64,000 nt of DNA from Prosapia bicincta (taxonomy: Eukaryota > Arthropoda > Insecta > Hemiptera > Cercopidae). Below are positions 34,769 through 47,391 of the stretch, piece after piece. A model generated the notes under the pieces. The model made no database searches. It saw only the letters and a list, made by a program, of their open reading frames with translations, and was not told where the DNA came from. A program made the position numbers and the translations under genes. Every line of letters begins with the position of its first letter. Within the stretch, counting starts at the first letter, position 1. The stretch is taken from the NCBI GenBank assembly GCA_036971475.1, contig JBAIZL010000002.1:227791143-227855142 (forward strand), in the 5' to 3' direction.

Positions 34769-35754
34769 CCTGTTTTGCTGGGAAAAACGTAGTCCTTACA
34801 TTTGACACTAAGATGACTATGAAAAGGCGAAATTATTTCGTAGAATTATATTCATACATAAAGGTATGTTACTAGATTAACCGCCTTTTAGTTAAAGGTT
34901 TATGGAGGGAAATTTTGCCTTCCCACTTTAGTCATATTATTCATGTTAGTGTTAAATATAATTTCAACTTTTCTATGGTAAAACAGACATAAAAAGGACA
35001 ACAAACTAGTTACCAAAACGTTGTCTATTTGATAAACAGGTTTAGCCTACTTGACTCTCTTATCAAACCCATAGACTAAATACCCTTCCAAAAACGCTTA
35101 CACCGATGCCTTATTAGCATGAATTACTCTTGATTGCTTTACTATAGATAAGAATTAAGCATTGATAGAAGTACTGTGTGATTTATAGAAGATTTAATAA
35201 TGTTCCATGTAGTCACCCGTAGAGGTAAGATCTAAGGTAAGGCGATAATGAGTTTTCTAATCTTCTCTACGCGATAGTATCGAGATCACGTTTAGCCATG
35301 ACAATTAGGCTATATAAAATGAGTTGGTAATCTAAAAATAATTCTGTTAATGGGCTATAGTAGTTGATAAATATTTGATTCACATTTAGTAGAGCTTCAA
35401 TGTAGACAGATCAGTTGGGGTTTTTGACCTCACTTGACCTCCAAACTGGACAAGATGTCTGGATAAATGAACGCTTTCAGTGGACCGACTACACGGAGAG
35501 TTCCTGTAGATACTCCAGATAGTCTGTCCTTAATACTCTAAGAATTGAGCTCGGCGTAAGCTAGGAAAAATTTGTAAGAAAACAATCTAAAGTTCATTTT
35601 AAATTTCGCACTATGAAATATTTGTGTTTCAAATATTTAAAAAGGGGCCTTTCATCTAACAACTTTATTTATCAGACAAGATAAATAGGCTTATATCAAA
35701 ACAACTGAGGCAATTCAAATACAAGAATTTTTTATATTTTTATTGTTTAAAGCA
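34769..35754. other. Unique AT-rich sequence
   Basis: Nothing recognisable in either strand. Confidence 0.4.
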
Positions 35755-35785
35755 TTTCGTTGGAAATTAGTACCAACATCATCAG
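35755..35785 (-). repeat. CTGATGA/hairpin/GAAA repeat core, minus strand
   Basis: On the minus strand CTGATGA (35785-35779), T, GTTGG (35777-35773), a 9-nt loop, CCAAC (35763-35759), then GAAATGCTTTAAAC. The 5-bp stem is perfect and differs in sequence from other copies. The downstream GCTTTRAAYAATAAA is shared with the decayed copy at 61.04 kb, which defines a subfamily. Confidence 0.65.
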
Positions 35786-35935
35786 GAAAAAATGCAATAA
35801 TGAAAGTTTAACCTTTAATAAATTCATTATTAAATAGCCTATAAATGCAGTAAACATATATAACGTTTTTCTTGCTAAATATTCATTTCTTAATACAAAC
35901 ATTACAAGAACATTAATAGATCAACGTCTTCGAAG

Positions 35936-36004
35936 CTTTTCATCAATTTAATATTGGCCCTATCAAAACTCTTGATGATATTAAAATATTAAATTGATGA
36001 AAAG
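35936..36004. repeat. Perfect 20-bp inverted repeat
   Basis: CTTTTCATCAATTTAATATT (35936-35955) and AATATTAAATTGATGAAAAG (35985-36004) are exact inverted copies separated by 29 bp. The perfect match in otherwise unconstrained DNA suggests a recent origin or selection. It lies 150 bp from a CTGATGA/GAAA repeat core, and the arm GATGAAAAGTTTC is related in wording. Confidence 0.85.
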
Positions 36005-39000
36005 TTTCAGGCGTGTTGTTTTATGAATGTCTTTGTTGTTGAAATGTTTGTAAGCTACTTTAATTGTATTGATAAATAAAATTTAACTTTTATAATATTA
36101 AAAACTGTTTTTTAAAAATAGTAGATCAGAGATAGCCAATGATTGAAAATGAAATATATTTTTTATGCTATAACAATTTTTTTTCATTGGCAATAATAAC
36201 ATAAATGAGTATTTCGCCAGAAATTTTTAAAAAAATAATAATTTTTCAAAGTATATCTCTGAGTTTATTTGTATAAAGTACACAATGTACTGTAATTAGC
36301 TAAAAGGCCTTGTTCATTTAATTATTTACTACACAAATTTACAAAAATCTCAGTGACCAATGTTTACTGAAGTAAATAAATTACATTCTTCACCATGAGT
36401 ATCAAATGAACTTTGAACAGAATTTTTATGCATGTCAACTGTAGAGATATTTATAGTCGACAGAAAATAGCATTAAATAATGATCAGTGTCCTTGAGAAT
36501 AGGCATTACTTTGTAAACGCCATTATTGGTAGAGTGGGGGAAAGTTTTTACTGATTGGTAGAAACCTTGAAACGCAAAAAAAACTACCCTTGCAGCGAGG
36601 GAGGGTCGGAAACCTTGAAATAGATTTATAACCGCCCTTAGACGTCCTTCCTGAAATACATTCCGCGCAGTCGGGACGTCAAACTGAATTATGGAAGAGA
36701 TATGTGAGGCGATACATGTCCCGAAGGAAGCCCTCGATTCCTATCTGGGGGTGGAGGGTGGAAAAGTCTGGATATCCTTTAGTAGCTTCTGCTTAATTAA
36801 TAGGGTCTAAAGTTGAAAAAGGGGGTATAAAGGCCTAATTAGTAGTCTAAGCCTACGTTTATAATCCGCCAATTATGGTCTTTAGGAAACGAAATAGTGG
36901 TTTTGTTGATTGAAAACTTGTTAGAGAAATGAAATGTGCAGCTGTAGCCTATAACACACGTCGTGCATAGCAAAATTTAGTTAATTTAGCAGTTAATTTT
37001 AAAAAAATGGAAACATATTTCCCATGTTTAAAATTTGAAGTTATTATCTGTATGAACACATATATTTACAAAAAAATATCTTAAATTCCTTGGAGAAATA
37101 TGTTTAATCATCTTTGATGTGTAGCTCTCTACATACCCTGAGTAGGCCTACTTACTGACAAAGTCTTAAAGTATTTTAAAAACAATAAAGGCTGAAAGTT
37201 AGATAAAAATAGCCTAAATTCCCACGCCATAAAAAAAATAGACCAAACCTATGTGATAAAGCTGATCCTATAAATTTATAAAAAATTAAATTTTTGTAAC
37301 TTTGTTTTTTTTGAATGCTAATATCAGTATTTACCTGGTTTTTGTAATCAGTAGCCTATATTGTTTACAGATTGTTTTTTTTAGTAAAAACTAAACTCTA
37401 CTTATTAGCCTATAGGTTTACGTGGATCGCTAACAATCATATTTCATATTTTACAAAAAAAAAATAATCGAATAAAGTAAGAAAAAATGAATTCGTATGC
37501 TAGTAACTATTAAAAATATTTATAAGAGTAATTTATAAATTTTGAGTAATATTCCAAAGTAATTACGAGCTCAAACTATCTGCATTTCTTTGCGACATTT
37601 GTTTTTTACTAAATTATGAATTATTTGTAGCATATTAAACTATCAGTCAATAGCTTTGATAGTAAATACATTTTATAAATAAAATAAATAATATATTTTG
37701 TCAACCTTAGCTTAATATTAACTTTCTATTTTATATAAGTTAATGAAATAACTGAATTTTTTTATTATTAAAAACTCGTTCACAACTTGCTACTACATAG
37801 CAAACACAGTATTCTTTGTTTATGTCGCATAAATTTCGTCATAAAATAACCAATAGCCTATTTCTCGAGACCAGTACTCCATACAAAAGCGTATGAAATT
37901 TACTCAGCGTGTTGTTTTTAGGTTTTAAAATTTAGAATACTTTAACAAATTTTAATCCCAATAAATACATATAAATAGGCGAACTATAATTATTTTAATA
38001 GTTTTATGAAATTTGTTTTTTAATTTTTCAATTCCATTGATTTTTATTTGTAAATCTATGTTTAGTTAGTAAGAAAACATTTTTACTTTTATATTTGATA
38101 CGACTAATTTTAATTTATTAAATACAATTTTTAAGACAATTTTTGCAGCTTTAAATGTAATTTAAAATTGAAATTTTATTAATTTTTAATTTGTTCGTTA
38201 TTAACTAATAATAATTGTCAGCTTTTGTTTCATATCCCTACCTAGTAGTGTATAGGCTTTTAATTATTAAAATTATAGGGCTAATATTAAAGCTATCAAT
38301 AATTAAATTTACAATAATTTAATATATTTAGGCCAACATAATCCATTTTATCTTCATGTAGCCTATTTCAATTCAAAAATATTTAAATTAGCAATTTAAA
38401 ATATTCGCAAGCATCATGCGAAATCTAAAAAATTATGATTAAAATTTTAAAACAAAAACTGGTGTTGAAATTAAGTAAATAAAATCCAAAGACCGTTCGT
38501 TTTTTTATCGTAATTTGTTTTCCTCTTAGCAATTTTACTGGAAGTAAATTAAACAACTATTTTACAAGACCTTTAAATAAATGTTTAAATTTAAAAGTTT
38601 TAAAATTATTGGTTTATTTAATGCAATGTTTTACGCAAAACATTTATGCAGTGATGTTCATGCAAAATTCTTACTTCGTAAGTAAACATATAAGTAATTC
38701 ATGACTTTTCTGGTAAGCAATAACTAGCAATATAGCGTTAGTCTAACTTTTAAGGGCCACGAGAGCAAAGTATTAATTGTGTATTTGATGTAGGCCCTAC
38801 ACATTTAAATATTTAAATATGAGCCGTAATGAATATTATTTATATTCGATAAATATTGTATTACTGCAAACAATATAACTTGATGTAATCTTATCCTTTC
38901 ATTATATTGTTTGTTCAGGTGGCATGTTACAATCGGCCTTATTTTAAAGCTAACATCTCCAGTCTACTTAACTTATTGATTAAATACAAAAATTGTTCTA

Positions 39001-39419
39001 AAATTGGATGTATTACATTCAGCATTTTAAACCTTTTCACTTTAAAACACCAGCAAAAATACATAGAAAGTGCATTATAAGGTAAAGTTTAGCCTACTAA
39101 GTTCTTCAACACTTTAGAGGCCTATAAATCTGATTAAAGTTTACATTCAGACATTTTTAAATTAAAAATAAAGTACAATGAATTTGATATTAGGTTTCAA
39201 AAAAAGTAATAATAACTTATTTTTATAGTATAATATTAGTAATACATTATTAGAATACATTTTATAGACTTTAGTATTATAAATATATTTAATTTTACAT
39301 TTATTAACCCATTTGTGATTTTACTACAATACTCCTAAACTAACATATTAATTTATTAGTAATATATCATGATTATGAGTTTTACCAACATAACCTTTGT
39401 AAAAAATTAATTTTATTAA
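36005..39419. other. Unique very AT-rich sequence with a GC-richer patch at 36.52-36.79 kb
   Basis: The patch contains CGCCATTATTGGTAG, GCAGCGAGGGAGGGTCGG and GCAGTCGGGACGTC and may be regulatory. The rest, especially 37.0-39.4 kb, is among the most A/T-rich sequence of the window and holds nothing recognisable. Confidence 0.4.
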
Positions 39420-39660
39420 AGAAATGTCTATATTAATATGTTTCAAATCTAATTTCTTTTCCGACCTACTGAATTTCGTTAGAACGCGCTGTTGCTCGAG
39501 TTTTGCCGAGCAGAAACTTTCGTCTAGTATGAAGTTTCTTAGAGTTTGGTTCCTTGGTTGGCATTCCGCCGGTGCAAAGATCTTTGAACATGCTTTGATA
39601 AACTATTTGGACTCAATAATTAACAAAAACATAAACAAACGTAGCGCTCAACGTTAGAGA
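39420..39660. promoter_or_regulatory. GC-richer block with TCF-like and forkhead-like words; 77-codon ORF of unknown status
   Basis: Contains CAAAGATCTTTGAAC (TCF/Lef-like palindrome), ACATAAACAAACG (forkhead-like), GACTCAATAATTAAC and a hairpin TGCTCG/CGAGCA. A plus-strand frame 39424-39657 (MSILICFKSNFFSDLL at its start) covers the same block. I do not recognise it and see no exon signals, so coding is possible but unsupported. Confidence 0.2.
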
Positions 39661-39850
39661 TTTGTGAAATTTTAATTTTAAAATAGTAAAGGCCTACTGA
39701 ACGCTTGAGCTTCTCTTGTGAGCACAGGCGTACATTTACAAGTGTAGAGATTAAATTTATTTATGTAAAGTTTAAGTCTATTAAATTTAAATATTATTAG
39801 ACTAATGACTAACATACACTCATAACTATGAGAAACTCACTACCACCAGG

Positions 39851-39990
39851 GGTTATTGGTATTAGCCTATAACATCTAGACCTATTTGGTTATAGTCTAG
39901 ATGTTACAGCCTAATAACTATTTTCTCTGATAATGGTGATGATGACTTCGTCATTGAAACGCAATTGAAAAATAAATTAGGCCTATTTAG
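39851..39990 (+). repeat. Inverted repeat plus TGATGA/hairpin/GAAAC core
   Basis: AACATCTAGAC (39871-39881) and GTCTAGATGTT (39895-39905) are exact inverted copies, and similarity continues outward for about 15 bp on each side. Downstream, TGATGATGACTTCGTCATTG (from 39937) ends in GAAACGC. The stem ATGAC/GTCAT with loop TTC is intact, while the first C of CTGATGA is changed. Member of the dispersed family. Confidence 0.6.
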
Positions 39991-40235
39991 TTTTTGTGTG
40001 AGAATTTATGAAAAGTAATATGTTTTATACTATTTTTAACAGGAAGGCGATTACAAAACCTATTTTTATTTCAAAATAACATAACTTAAAACTGTTAAAA
40101 TTACTTCTCTAAAATAAAAATATGAAATTTGTAATTTTTACAAATTAAAAAAAGATAATTAAGGACGGTCGAGAAAGCAGCCGATGGAATATTTCAGTTT
40201 ATTCCTTGTGTTTGTGTTCCTTGTTTATTTTTATG
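39991..40235. other. Short unique spacer
   Basis: Between two family members; nothing recognisable. Confidence 0.3.
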
Positions 40236-40463
40236 GTAATAAAACTAGAATGATGAGTTTGTAACTTCTTGTGTGCTAGATTGTGTTTTGTAACAAGACC
40301 CTCTGATGATGATGACATGGTCATCGAAATGTACATAAGGGTTTAATCTTAAGTAACTTGTCTTATTTGTTATTTTTGATTATTTTTGTGGTATTGGGGT
40401 TCTTTTCAATATTTTTATTGTAATATATTGTACCACTGTGCTCTTGATATTGTGTTTCAATAT
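40236..40463 (+). repeat. Dispersed repeat, single-armed copy with the best-preserved core
   Basis: CTGATGA (40303-40309), T, GATGAC-ATG-GTCATC (40311-40325), GAAATGTACATAAGGG (from 40326), then AAGTAACTTGTCTTATTTG, a GTGGTATTGGGGTTCTTTTC segment, and an end near TGTGCTCTTGATATTGTGT. The 6-bp stem is perfect. The same order of blocks recurs near 43.0 and 54.5 kb. The left arm found in those copies is missing here. Confidence 0.85.
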
Positions 40464-42876
40464 TCTTCTTTAACAATAAATGGAGTCCATTATTTGCAAT
40501 TTTTTTACCGTTGCCCTGCTACTTTCTCTAAGAAGTTGAAACTTGTAGACCCTACAGTATAGCCTATAGTCCATTTGTAATCTTTCCCACCATTTATTTT
40601 GTTTAGGTGGTCAATTACTTATTTTAATAGTTCTGTTTTATGATTTTCAACTTCAATAAATCGAAACCAGGCTCGCCCTTACGCACTCATGTAAGAAAAA
40701 TATAGGCCTATAATCTAACGTGTAAAGCAAGTCTACACAACTAACTCTTGTTATACAATAGGCTATATCGCTATATCATACCATATGTTTACGTTCATTT
40801 GGCCTATGATTCCTTCATAGGAAATGTGACCATTTTGTGAATGATAATTCTGTAATCAGTAATACCAAATGTAGTGTGCCAAGAAAACAAATTAAAATAG
40901 GAGAGTAAGAGGAATTTTATTTTCTTAAAGAATATAACTATTCATGTCATAGTTTAAATCCTTTTTTCTCGGTGTTTTTGAAAGATATAAAATGTTACAA
41001 TAAATGGCTACAAGTGTGATTAAAAATAATAATAACCTTATACTAATAACTTATTCAACAGGAGTTGTTTTTTAATGTAAGCCCTAACTCTACAAAGTAT
41101 TTCAAAATGAAGTTAAACAGTTCGGGAAACAACAATGGACGTTCAAATTTAAATCAGGTCAAAATTATACAGACAAATACACTCTATATTAGTAGGTTGT
41201 ATTGTATCAAATTGTGAACTATTTTTCGCCTTTGATCTCTATGAAAGTAGTGAATTTTAGAGTGCTACAGTTCACAGTATTTAGGTATAGTATTAAAAAT
41301 GAAGTAAAAAATACCTTAGATAGTATTAAGATTTGATAGTATAATACCTACTATAAGATTTGTTGTTAAATTTATGAATCATCACCATATATTTGTGGCT
41401 AATAAAGTTATTATCAGGAAACAGTGTTTTTACAATTTCAATATAGGCCTGAAGGTCTACTTATGTATGAAATCCTACCACTTATGAATGAAAGTTAAAA
41501 TTACTGTAACATTTATTAGATAAGCGGAAATGATGTGAATTCCTCATTTGGGAAAGAACAACTATCTTATATACATGACGAGTGAAGAATATTCAAGAAA
41601 TGCTCAAATTTATAAATCCAAGAGTTGATATTCTAGAAAGTTGATTATTCATGTAGAAGGACCCAATGACCGGTTTAAACGACCGGTATCATGGAAACTG
41701 GAATATGATTCTGGGTCAAACAGTTTTTTATTGATTGTGAAGTCCATTATTATAAAAATAAACTACTCTTCTTTCGAAACTACGAATTATATAATTGTTC
41801 TGATTCAGTAATAAAATATATAATCAATAAACTATTTAAGGGAAAAACATTGACTATCCAGCTTTGAGGAACTCAACATTCAATAGAAATTTGTTGTACA
41901 CTAACTGGGGCATTGTTTGAAACTCGCTAGAGATCGAAGAAAATCTTTGCAATAAACCTATTGGATTTGCTTTGAGGCCTTATAAATACAAATTAATTTA
42001 ACATTAGTTTAATAAATGTATACAATAATATACAATGCTAATAAGGTTTTTGCAGATGAGGATGGATCAATCTTCAGAGAATTGGGGGCGTTTTATAGGT
42101 CTTTTGCAATAATAATTATATAATATAATACTGTTATTATAGGTATTATATAACATGTAATAATATTAATCTATTATTAATAACTATTATCATTATGTAA
42201 GTAGGTTATAACTACTATACACACAGAAAGAAGGTGATAAAGAGCTTTTGTGAGAATTTTGAAATTGTAAACGGATTAAACATTTGAAAAATACGATTAT
42301 TTGGGCTGCATTGAGGATGGGCTGATTAGATTTTACACTTACGATGTTATTCATTGAGTGATTTTAAGTTTTAGATTTTTTGTAAATTATATTATTGTCT
42401 ACAGAAAACAAAATTGATCTGGGTGAATATATATCTTTGAATTTAGTGTAGCCAGTAATATGTTATAATGAAACCCACTGGTCTTAGATTTAAAAAATTA
42501 AAGTGTAAAAAAAAATAACTAAAGCATAGATGGGAATAATTTTTAAAAAATTGGCATTTATTTAATAACATTTATAGCTATGATACAATGAATGATTTGT
42601 TTAAAGTTCAAATTATTTAACATTTGTTAACTAGAATCAGTTCAGAACAATGCGGGATGTGAGCTTAGTTCGTAATAAAAACATGCGGGTGAAACACGTA
42701 GCATTAGAATCCATGTTTGAAGGGGAATGTTTGTATGGCTTACATCTGTAATAGTTGTCATCATAATTAAGGTGGTGTCGTGCAAATTTTTCATTATATA
42801 TAATTCATCCTATTAGCCTAATGGTTGGTGAATTTAGTGGATCAAATAAAATATTAGCTAAGTTAGAAAACAATAA
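40464..42876. other. Unique AT-rich sequence
   Basis: No gene supported. The stretch 42105-42200 is low-complexity TAATAAT-type. TAGGCCT words occur near 40703 and 41445. Confidence 0.4.
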
Positions 42877-43162
42877 AATATTGGAAAGAACCCCAATACC
42901 TCAAAAATAACAAATAAAACAAGTTACTTATGTACATTTCGATAAACTTGTCAACATCATCAGAGGGTCTTATTATAAAATTACAATTCAGCAAACAAGG
43001 AGTTACAAACTAGAGTGATAACATGATTATCGAAATGTACATAAGGGTTTAATCTTAAGTAACTTGTTTTATTTGTTATTTTTGATTATTTTTGTTTTAT
43101 TTGGGGTTCTTTCCAATATTTTCATTGCAATACATTGTACCAGTGTGCTCTTGCTATTGTAT
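42877..43162. repeat. Dispersed repeat, palindromic copy (two opposed arms)
   Basis: The left arm begins AATATTGGAAAGAACCCCAA (42877) and is the reverse complement of the right arm, which reaches TTCTTTCCAATATT at 43120. Both arms carry a core. On the minus strand CTGATGA (42963-42957) leads to GAAAT (42940-42936). On the plus strand GATAA-CATGA-TTATC (43017-43031) is followed by GAAATGTACATAAGGG. The right arm continues past the palindrome to about 43162 (GTGTGCTCTTGCTATTGT). The structure equals two family ends in inverted orientation around a short spacer. Confidence 0.85.
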
Positions 43163-44529
43163 AAATTAGAAAAGTAATTTGGACATTCATTTAACAAAAC
43201 CTAAATTATTTATAGCATTTCATAAAACACGTATTTAGGAAACATAACCTATGTCTTACCTTTACAAATGAATTAAAATTATTTAAAGCTAGTCTAGGAA
43301 ATAATGTTATTTCCTTGAATTATTTTAGTAGAGAAATTTCTTAACGGTCTGAAATTCTTTACAAACAATAACCAAGGTTTACGTGGCAGTTATTCTCTAC
43401 ATTAACAAAAAGCAATACATAATATAAGGAAATATATTTAGCGTATTTTGTCATAAAAACTCAAATATAATCCATTAAATAATTAAGTAAATCTGTAAAT
43501 TATCTATAGCTTGTCAACAGATGTAACTTCGGGGGGAGGTTCTACGGGGGAGGGATTTAGGGATAAATAGTAAAACTTATTTCAACAATGACGCAAAATT
43601 ACCCTTTTATCTCTTAAAGTAGGCGCTATACTCAAATATTTACCACTATATTTACCACTGGAAATCAAGTTTTATAGTCTATCAACACTTGAACTTGAAA
43701 GTTAATTTTGAAATATTAAAACGTTAATTCCTCTCTTTTTTAAATCCTTTATTTATAACTAAGATTAAATAATAATACAACTTATATAAAGCCTTTTTGA
43801 TTTGTTTTGTTGATGATTAGCATGATAATAACTTTATAACTTTAATAATATTTTCTGAATATTTAAATATTTTATTTCAATTTCTGAATAGGCTTGAAAA
43901 GATATAGACATTATTCCATAGAAACCACATAGGCCTAATTATTATTTGTTTATTGGATAAAGTTCAAGCTTTTTTGTGGTACTTTTTAATATTTGCTTTT
44001 TTTAATATATGTAAGGCTACAAAAGATTGTGTTTTTTTAATAGACTAGGCCAAACTGAGTTTTCTTTTCCAGTTTCTTTTAACTACATGTTTTGTTTTCT
44101 TTAGCTCTATACTTTGTTAATAAAGTTGTTGAATTTAAATTGATTGGAGGTAATCCCTAAATAAAGGAATTGGAGGTAGTCTATGGGCATATGACATTTT
44201 CTTCTTCATAAATTGAACAGTTATTGCATTGGAAAAATTAATATTGTTTTTACTAGCCATATAGATAATTAAATGAAAATAATATTCTAATTATGAAGTT
44301 GAAACAGTGAAACGTAGGATAAAAGTCTTATATTTAAAGCATTGAATAACTTTGTATGTCATATAGACTATATGCCTTGAATGTCGTGTCCACAAATATT
44401 GAAACACCGTGAAAAAGCTTAAAACATCGAATGGCGTTTCTTAGAACAAATCAACCACCTCCACCTTATTTTATTCGAAAATGTTACAAAACGTCGAAAT
44501 TCCTTGCGTGCAGATTCTGACGTATTTGC
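43163..44529. other. Unique AT-rich sequence
   Basis: A short GC-rich run (CGGGGGGAGGTTCTACGGGG) lies near 43530. Otherwise nothing recognisable. Confidence 0.4.
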
Positions 44530-44790
44530 AAACGAGTTTTACCGATAAGCTACACTTCCAACGGCTTTTACGATCCTTTCGAACATTGTGTAATGTCGAA
44601 GGCTTTTCTTTCCCTCCCCCGCGAGGGTTTTTATCCCTTCAAACCAAAAGCTAATGGGCTTCTTCACAATGAACAACCCCCTAATGTATTCATGGCTGCC
44701 ACCACCGAGTCTACAAGGACTTTGCATTCAAATTTTATTGTTTTATTATTCTTAAGGGTAAGTTTAACCACCCCTTTCGATAGTCGATAA
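44530..44790. promoter_or_regulatory. GC-richer block open on both strands, coding status unclear
   Basis: Frames of 62 codons (minus, 44539-44727) and 65 codons (plus, 44593-44790) overlap almost completely, so at least one is spurious and probably both are. The block includes CCCTCCCCCGCGAGGG, GCTAATGGGCTTC and TTCATGGCTGCCACC. It stands out from its surroundings in composition, as conserved non-coding elements do. Confidence 0.25.
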
Positions 44791-47235
44791 ATTTTATTAT
44801 GAACATGTCAAGAGTTACTTTTCGTCATGTACTTTGTATTTTTTTGTTAATTTAAAGATTTAAACGTTAAATTTTAAAAAGGTTCATGAGATTTAATATT
44901 TGTATTTTACATGATACATAAAAATATTTTATTTTTCGTAAACTTATTTTATTCGAAAAATTAAATTCCTGAAACGCAATTGGTACAATAAGTGTTTACA
45001 TAAATACAAAACAAGAGTAGAAGACATCAACATTAGAAAAACGTTTATTTTATATCTTCTTTAAGGACATAGAGACTCAAAAAAATCTGGAATTCTATTT
45101 GCGGTGAAATACAGCCTACTTTTACATTTGTTTAAATAGTCTATCCTAATAGCCTTATAGACTAACCATATTTTAACATTCGTAAAAATAATTTTCACGT
45201 TAAATATCACTAGGTCTATAAACCCTATTCTTAAAAGTAAAAAATCAAGATTTGTTTTAAAACGGCGACTATAAAATTGATATAGAAATGTTAATGAAAA
45301 TTAATAATTTTTTAAATAATTTATATACATCCAATGTAACTTTTGTTTTACCAAGTAGATATTTACACATACAAATAGGTTCATATACCTATTATTAAAA
45401 TTATACCCAAGGACAATTTCTATTCTTATTTAGTTTAACAAGTACCACTCAAATATTTTAAAGCTATTTCCTCCAATATGTGTCCTGGAAGTTTGACCCA
45501 TTTCCTAGTTCTGATTTTACAGGTAATTTTTATAGCTCTGCTAATCATACTAAATAATTGCCTTCATTATTTCATTTTCAAAAAGTATGTAGACTTAGCC
45601 TATAGGCTACTATTAATTAATGACATCACCATTTTTTTAAATAACTGACTAACGTTTTTAGTTGTAATTTTAAAGGTAGTGAGTAAATGCGTTAGTATTT
45701 ACAAATAGACTAGGGACTAGGCTTTTTTAATGCGTAATTGGTCTAAAAATTGGACAACTAATATAAATATAATTTATTGATAAATAGAGCTTAACAAATA
45801 CTATTGTAAAAAAGATAAAAGAATTATTAAATATTATTTGTTAGGTTTAAGATCGATACAAATTGATAAATAGTTGAATTTGTTTTCCTGTCGGGTTTTT
45901 ATGAGAACATGGGAGCTAAAATTGCATTTTTACTCTCAAATTTAAACTATAAGAAATTTAGTTTTACACAATAATTTGTTGGCATTTTTATAAATAGGCT
46001 ATCGGTGTTGATTGTTGCAATAAAACTTTCTTGGCTGTTTTGCAAAATTTTAAAAGTATAATAAAAGCCATAAAAATTGAATACATGATTTAAATTAATT
46101 AACTTTATTAAGTAATAAAATTACTAAGCTAGAAAATCATTCATTCTATGTCAGTATAGTAAAATTATAAATTATGTTTGTCATAAAGTAAATGAAATCA
46201 TTAGCCTACTTTATTTAATACTGTAAAGCTACATTATTTATAATGTTAAAATTAGCTACATAATTTTTTTAAAATAACGTTATAAATTCTAGATTAAAAT
46301 TGATATTTAATATAATATGATATGCGAAATAATGAAGCCATATAAACTTATAGATTACGAAGGAAGCAATAAATTTTTAACGATTTAAATTTTAAACTAT
46401 TTATAAATATATTTAACATATATAACTTTAATATTTAAACAATGGCTAAAAGTTTAATTTTAAAAAATTAATATTTTGACTGAAATGTATTTAATGGTTT
46501 ACAGTTTAAATTTGCTAAAACACTTCTAATTACGGTTAGGATATAAGCTTAGGTATTATAATTTCACTATAACTTTACCATTAACTGCTAAAGTTTTAAT
46601 AAAATTTACATTTAGCCGATTGTCTTTGACCAGTATAGAATTAGTTTAAATTTAATTGATATTTTCCCTCTTTCAACCTATGATTTTCTCTCTCCATTTA
46701 TTTATCAACCCTTGGCTAAGATTTGCTTCTTTTATTCACCTTCCCTTGAAAACATTTTAATTTTTAAAACATTTTAATTATACAAATTAGGGAAATAATT
46801 ATCATCTATTTTACTCTAACTCTGATGATGATTTTTTTACAGAGACGTGCTTTTAACCCATATACTAATTTTTAAAAACTAAAAATCTAAAAATCACTAT
46901 CTTATATTTAGGCCCTACATAGACTACATAAATTTTGTAACATTTACGTGTTATTAAATTTGTACATAACCTATTGACATAAGCATACATACCTTATATT
47001 TTCTAATAAAAAATGTCTATTTTCATTTTCACTAGACATGATTCAATAAACAATTGTAATTTAAATTACAGAAAAAAATTGTTAGTCTAAAATATTATAA
47101 ATATAATAATCTAAAATATTAGTCTACAAATATCCTATTGCCGACGACACGTTTAATTGTATTATTTGTTATAACTGTTCGATTTTTATTTCTTACTATT
47201 AAGAGTAAAAGAAATAATTTACTCTCTTATGTAAA
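44791..47235. other. Unique very AT-rich sequence
   Basis: Nothing recognisable. Near 46.80-46.86 kb CTGATGATGATTTTTTTACA followed by GAGACGTG may be a decayed member of the CTGATGA/GAAACG family. Confidence 0.35.
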
Positions 47236-47236
47236 T

Positions 47237-47245
47237 CTCTCTCTC

Positions 47246-47285
<40 letters not shown>

Positions 47286-47337
47286 GCTCTATCTCTCTGA
47301 CAGACACACACACACTCAATCTCTCTCTCTCTCTCTC

Positions 47338-47338
<1 letters not shown>
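47237..47338. repeat. (CT)n microsatellite, interrupted
   Basis: Runs of CT from 47237 to 47280 and again near 47321-47336, interrupted by TTCTTGCTCTAT and a CAGACACACACACAC stretch. The open frame across it (SLSLSLSL) is a by-product. Confidence 0.97.

Positions 47339-47340
<2 letters not shown>

Positions 47341-47389
<49 letters not shown>
47341..47389. repeat. (CA)n microsatellite
   Basis: An almost perfect CA run of about 20 dinucleotides directly after the CT tract, with a few CAAA interruptions at its right end. Confidence 0.97.

Positions 47390-47391
<2 letters not shown>

Noticed and set aside
46820..46860. CTGATGATGATTTTTTTACA followed by GAGACGTG as a family member
   Set aside because: The wording is suggestive but the stem is absent; a chance match cannot be excluded.
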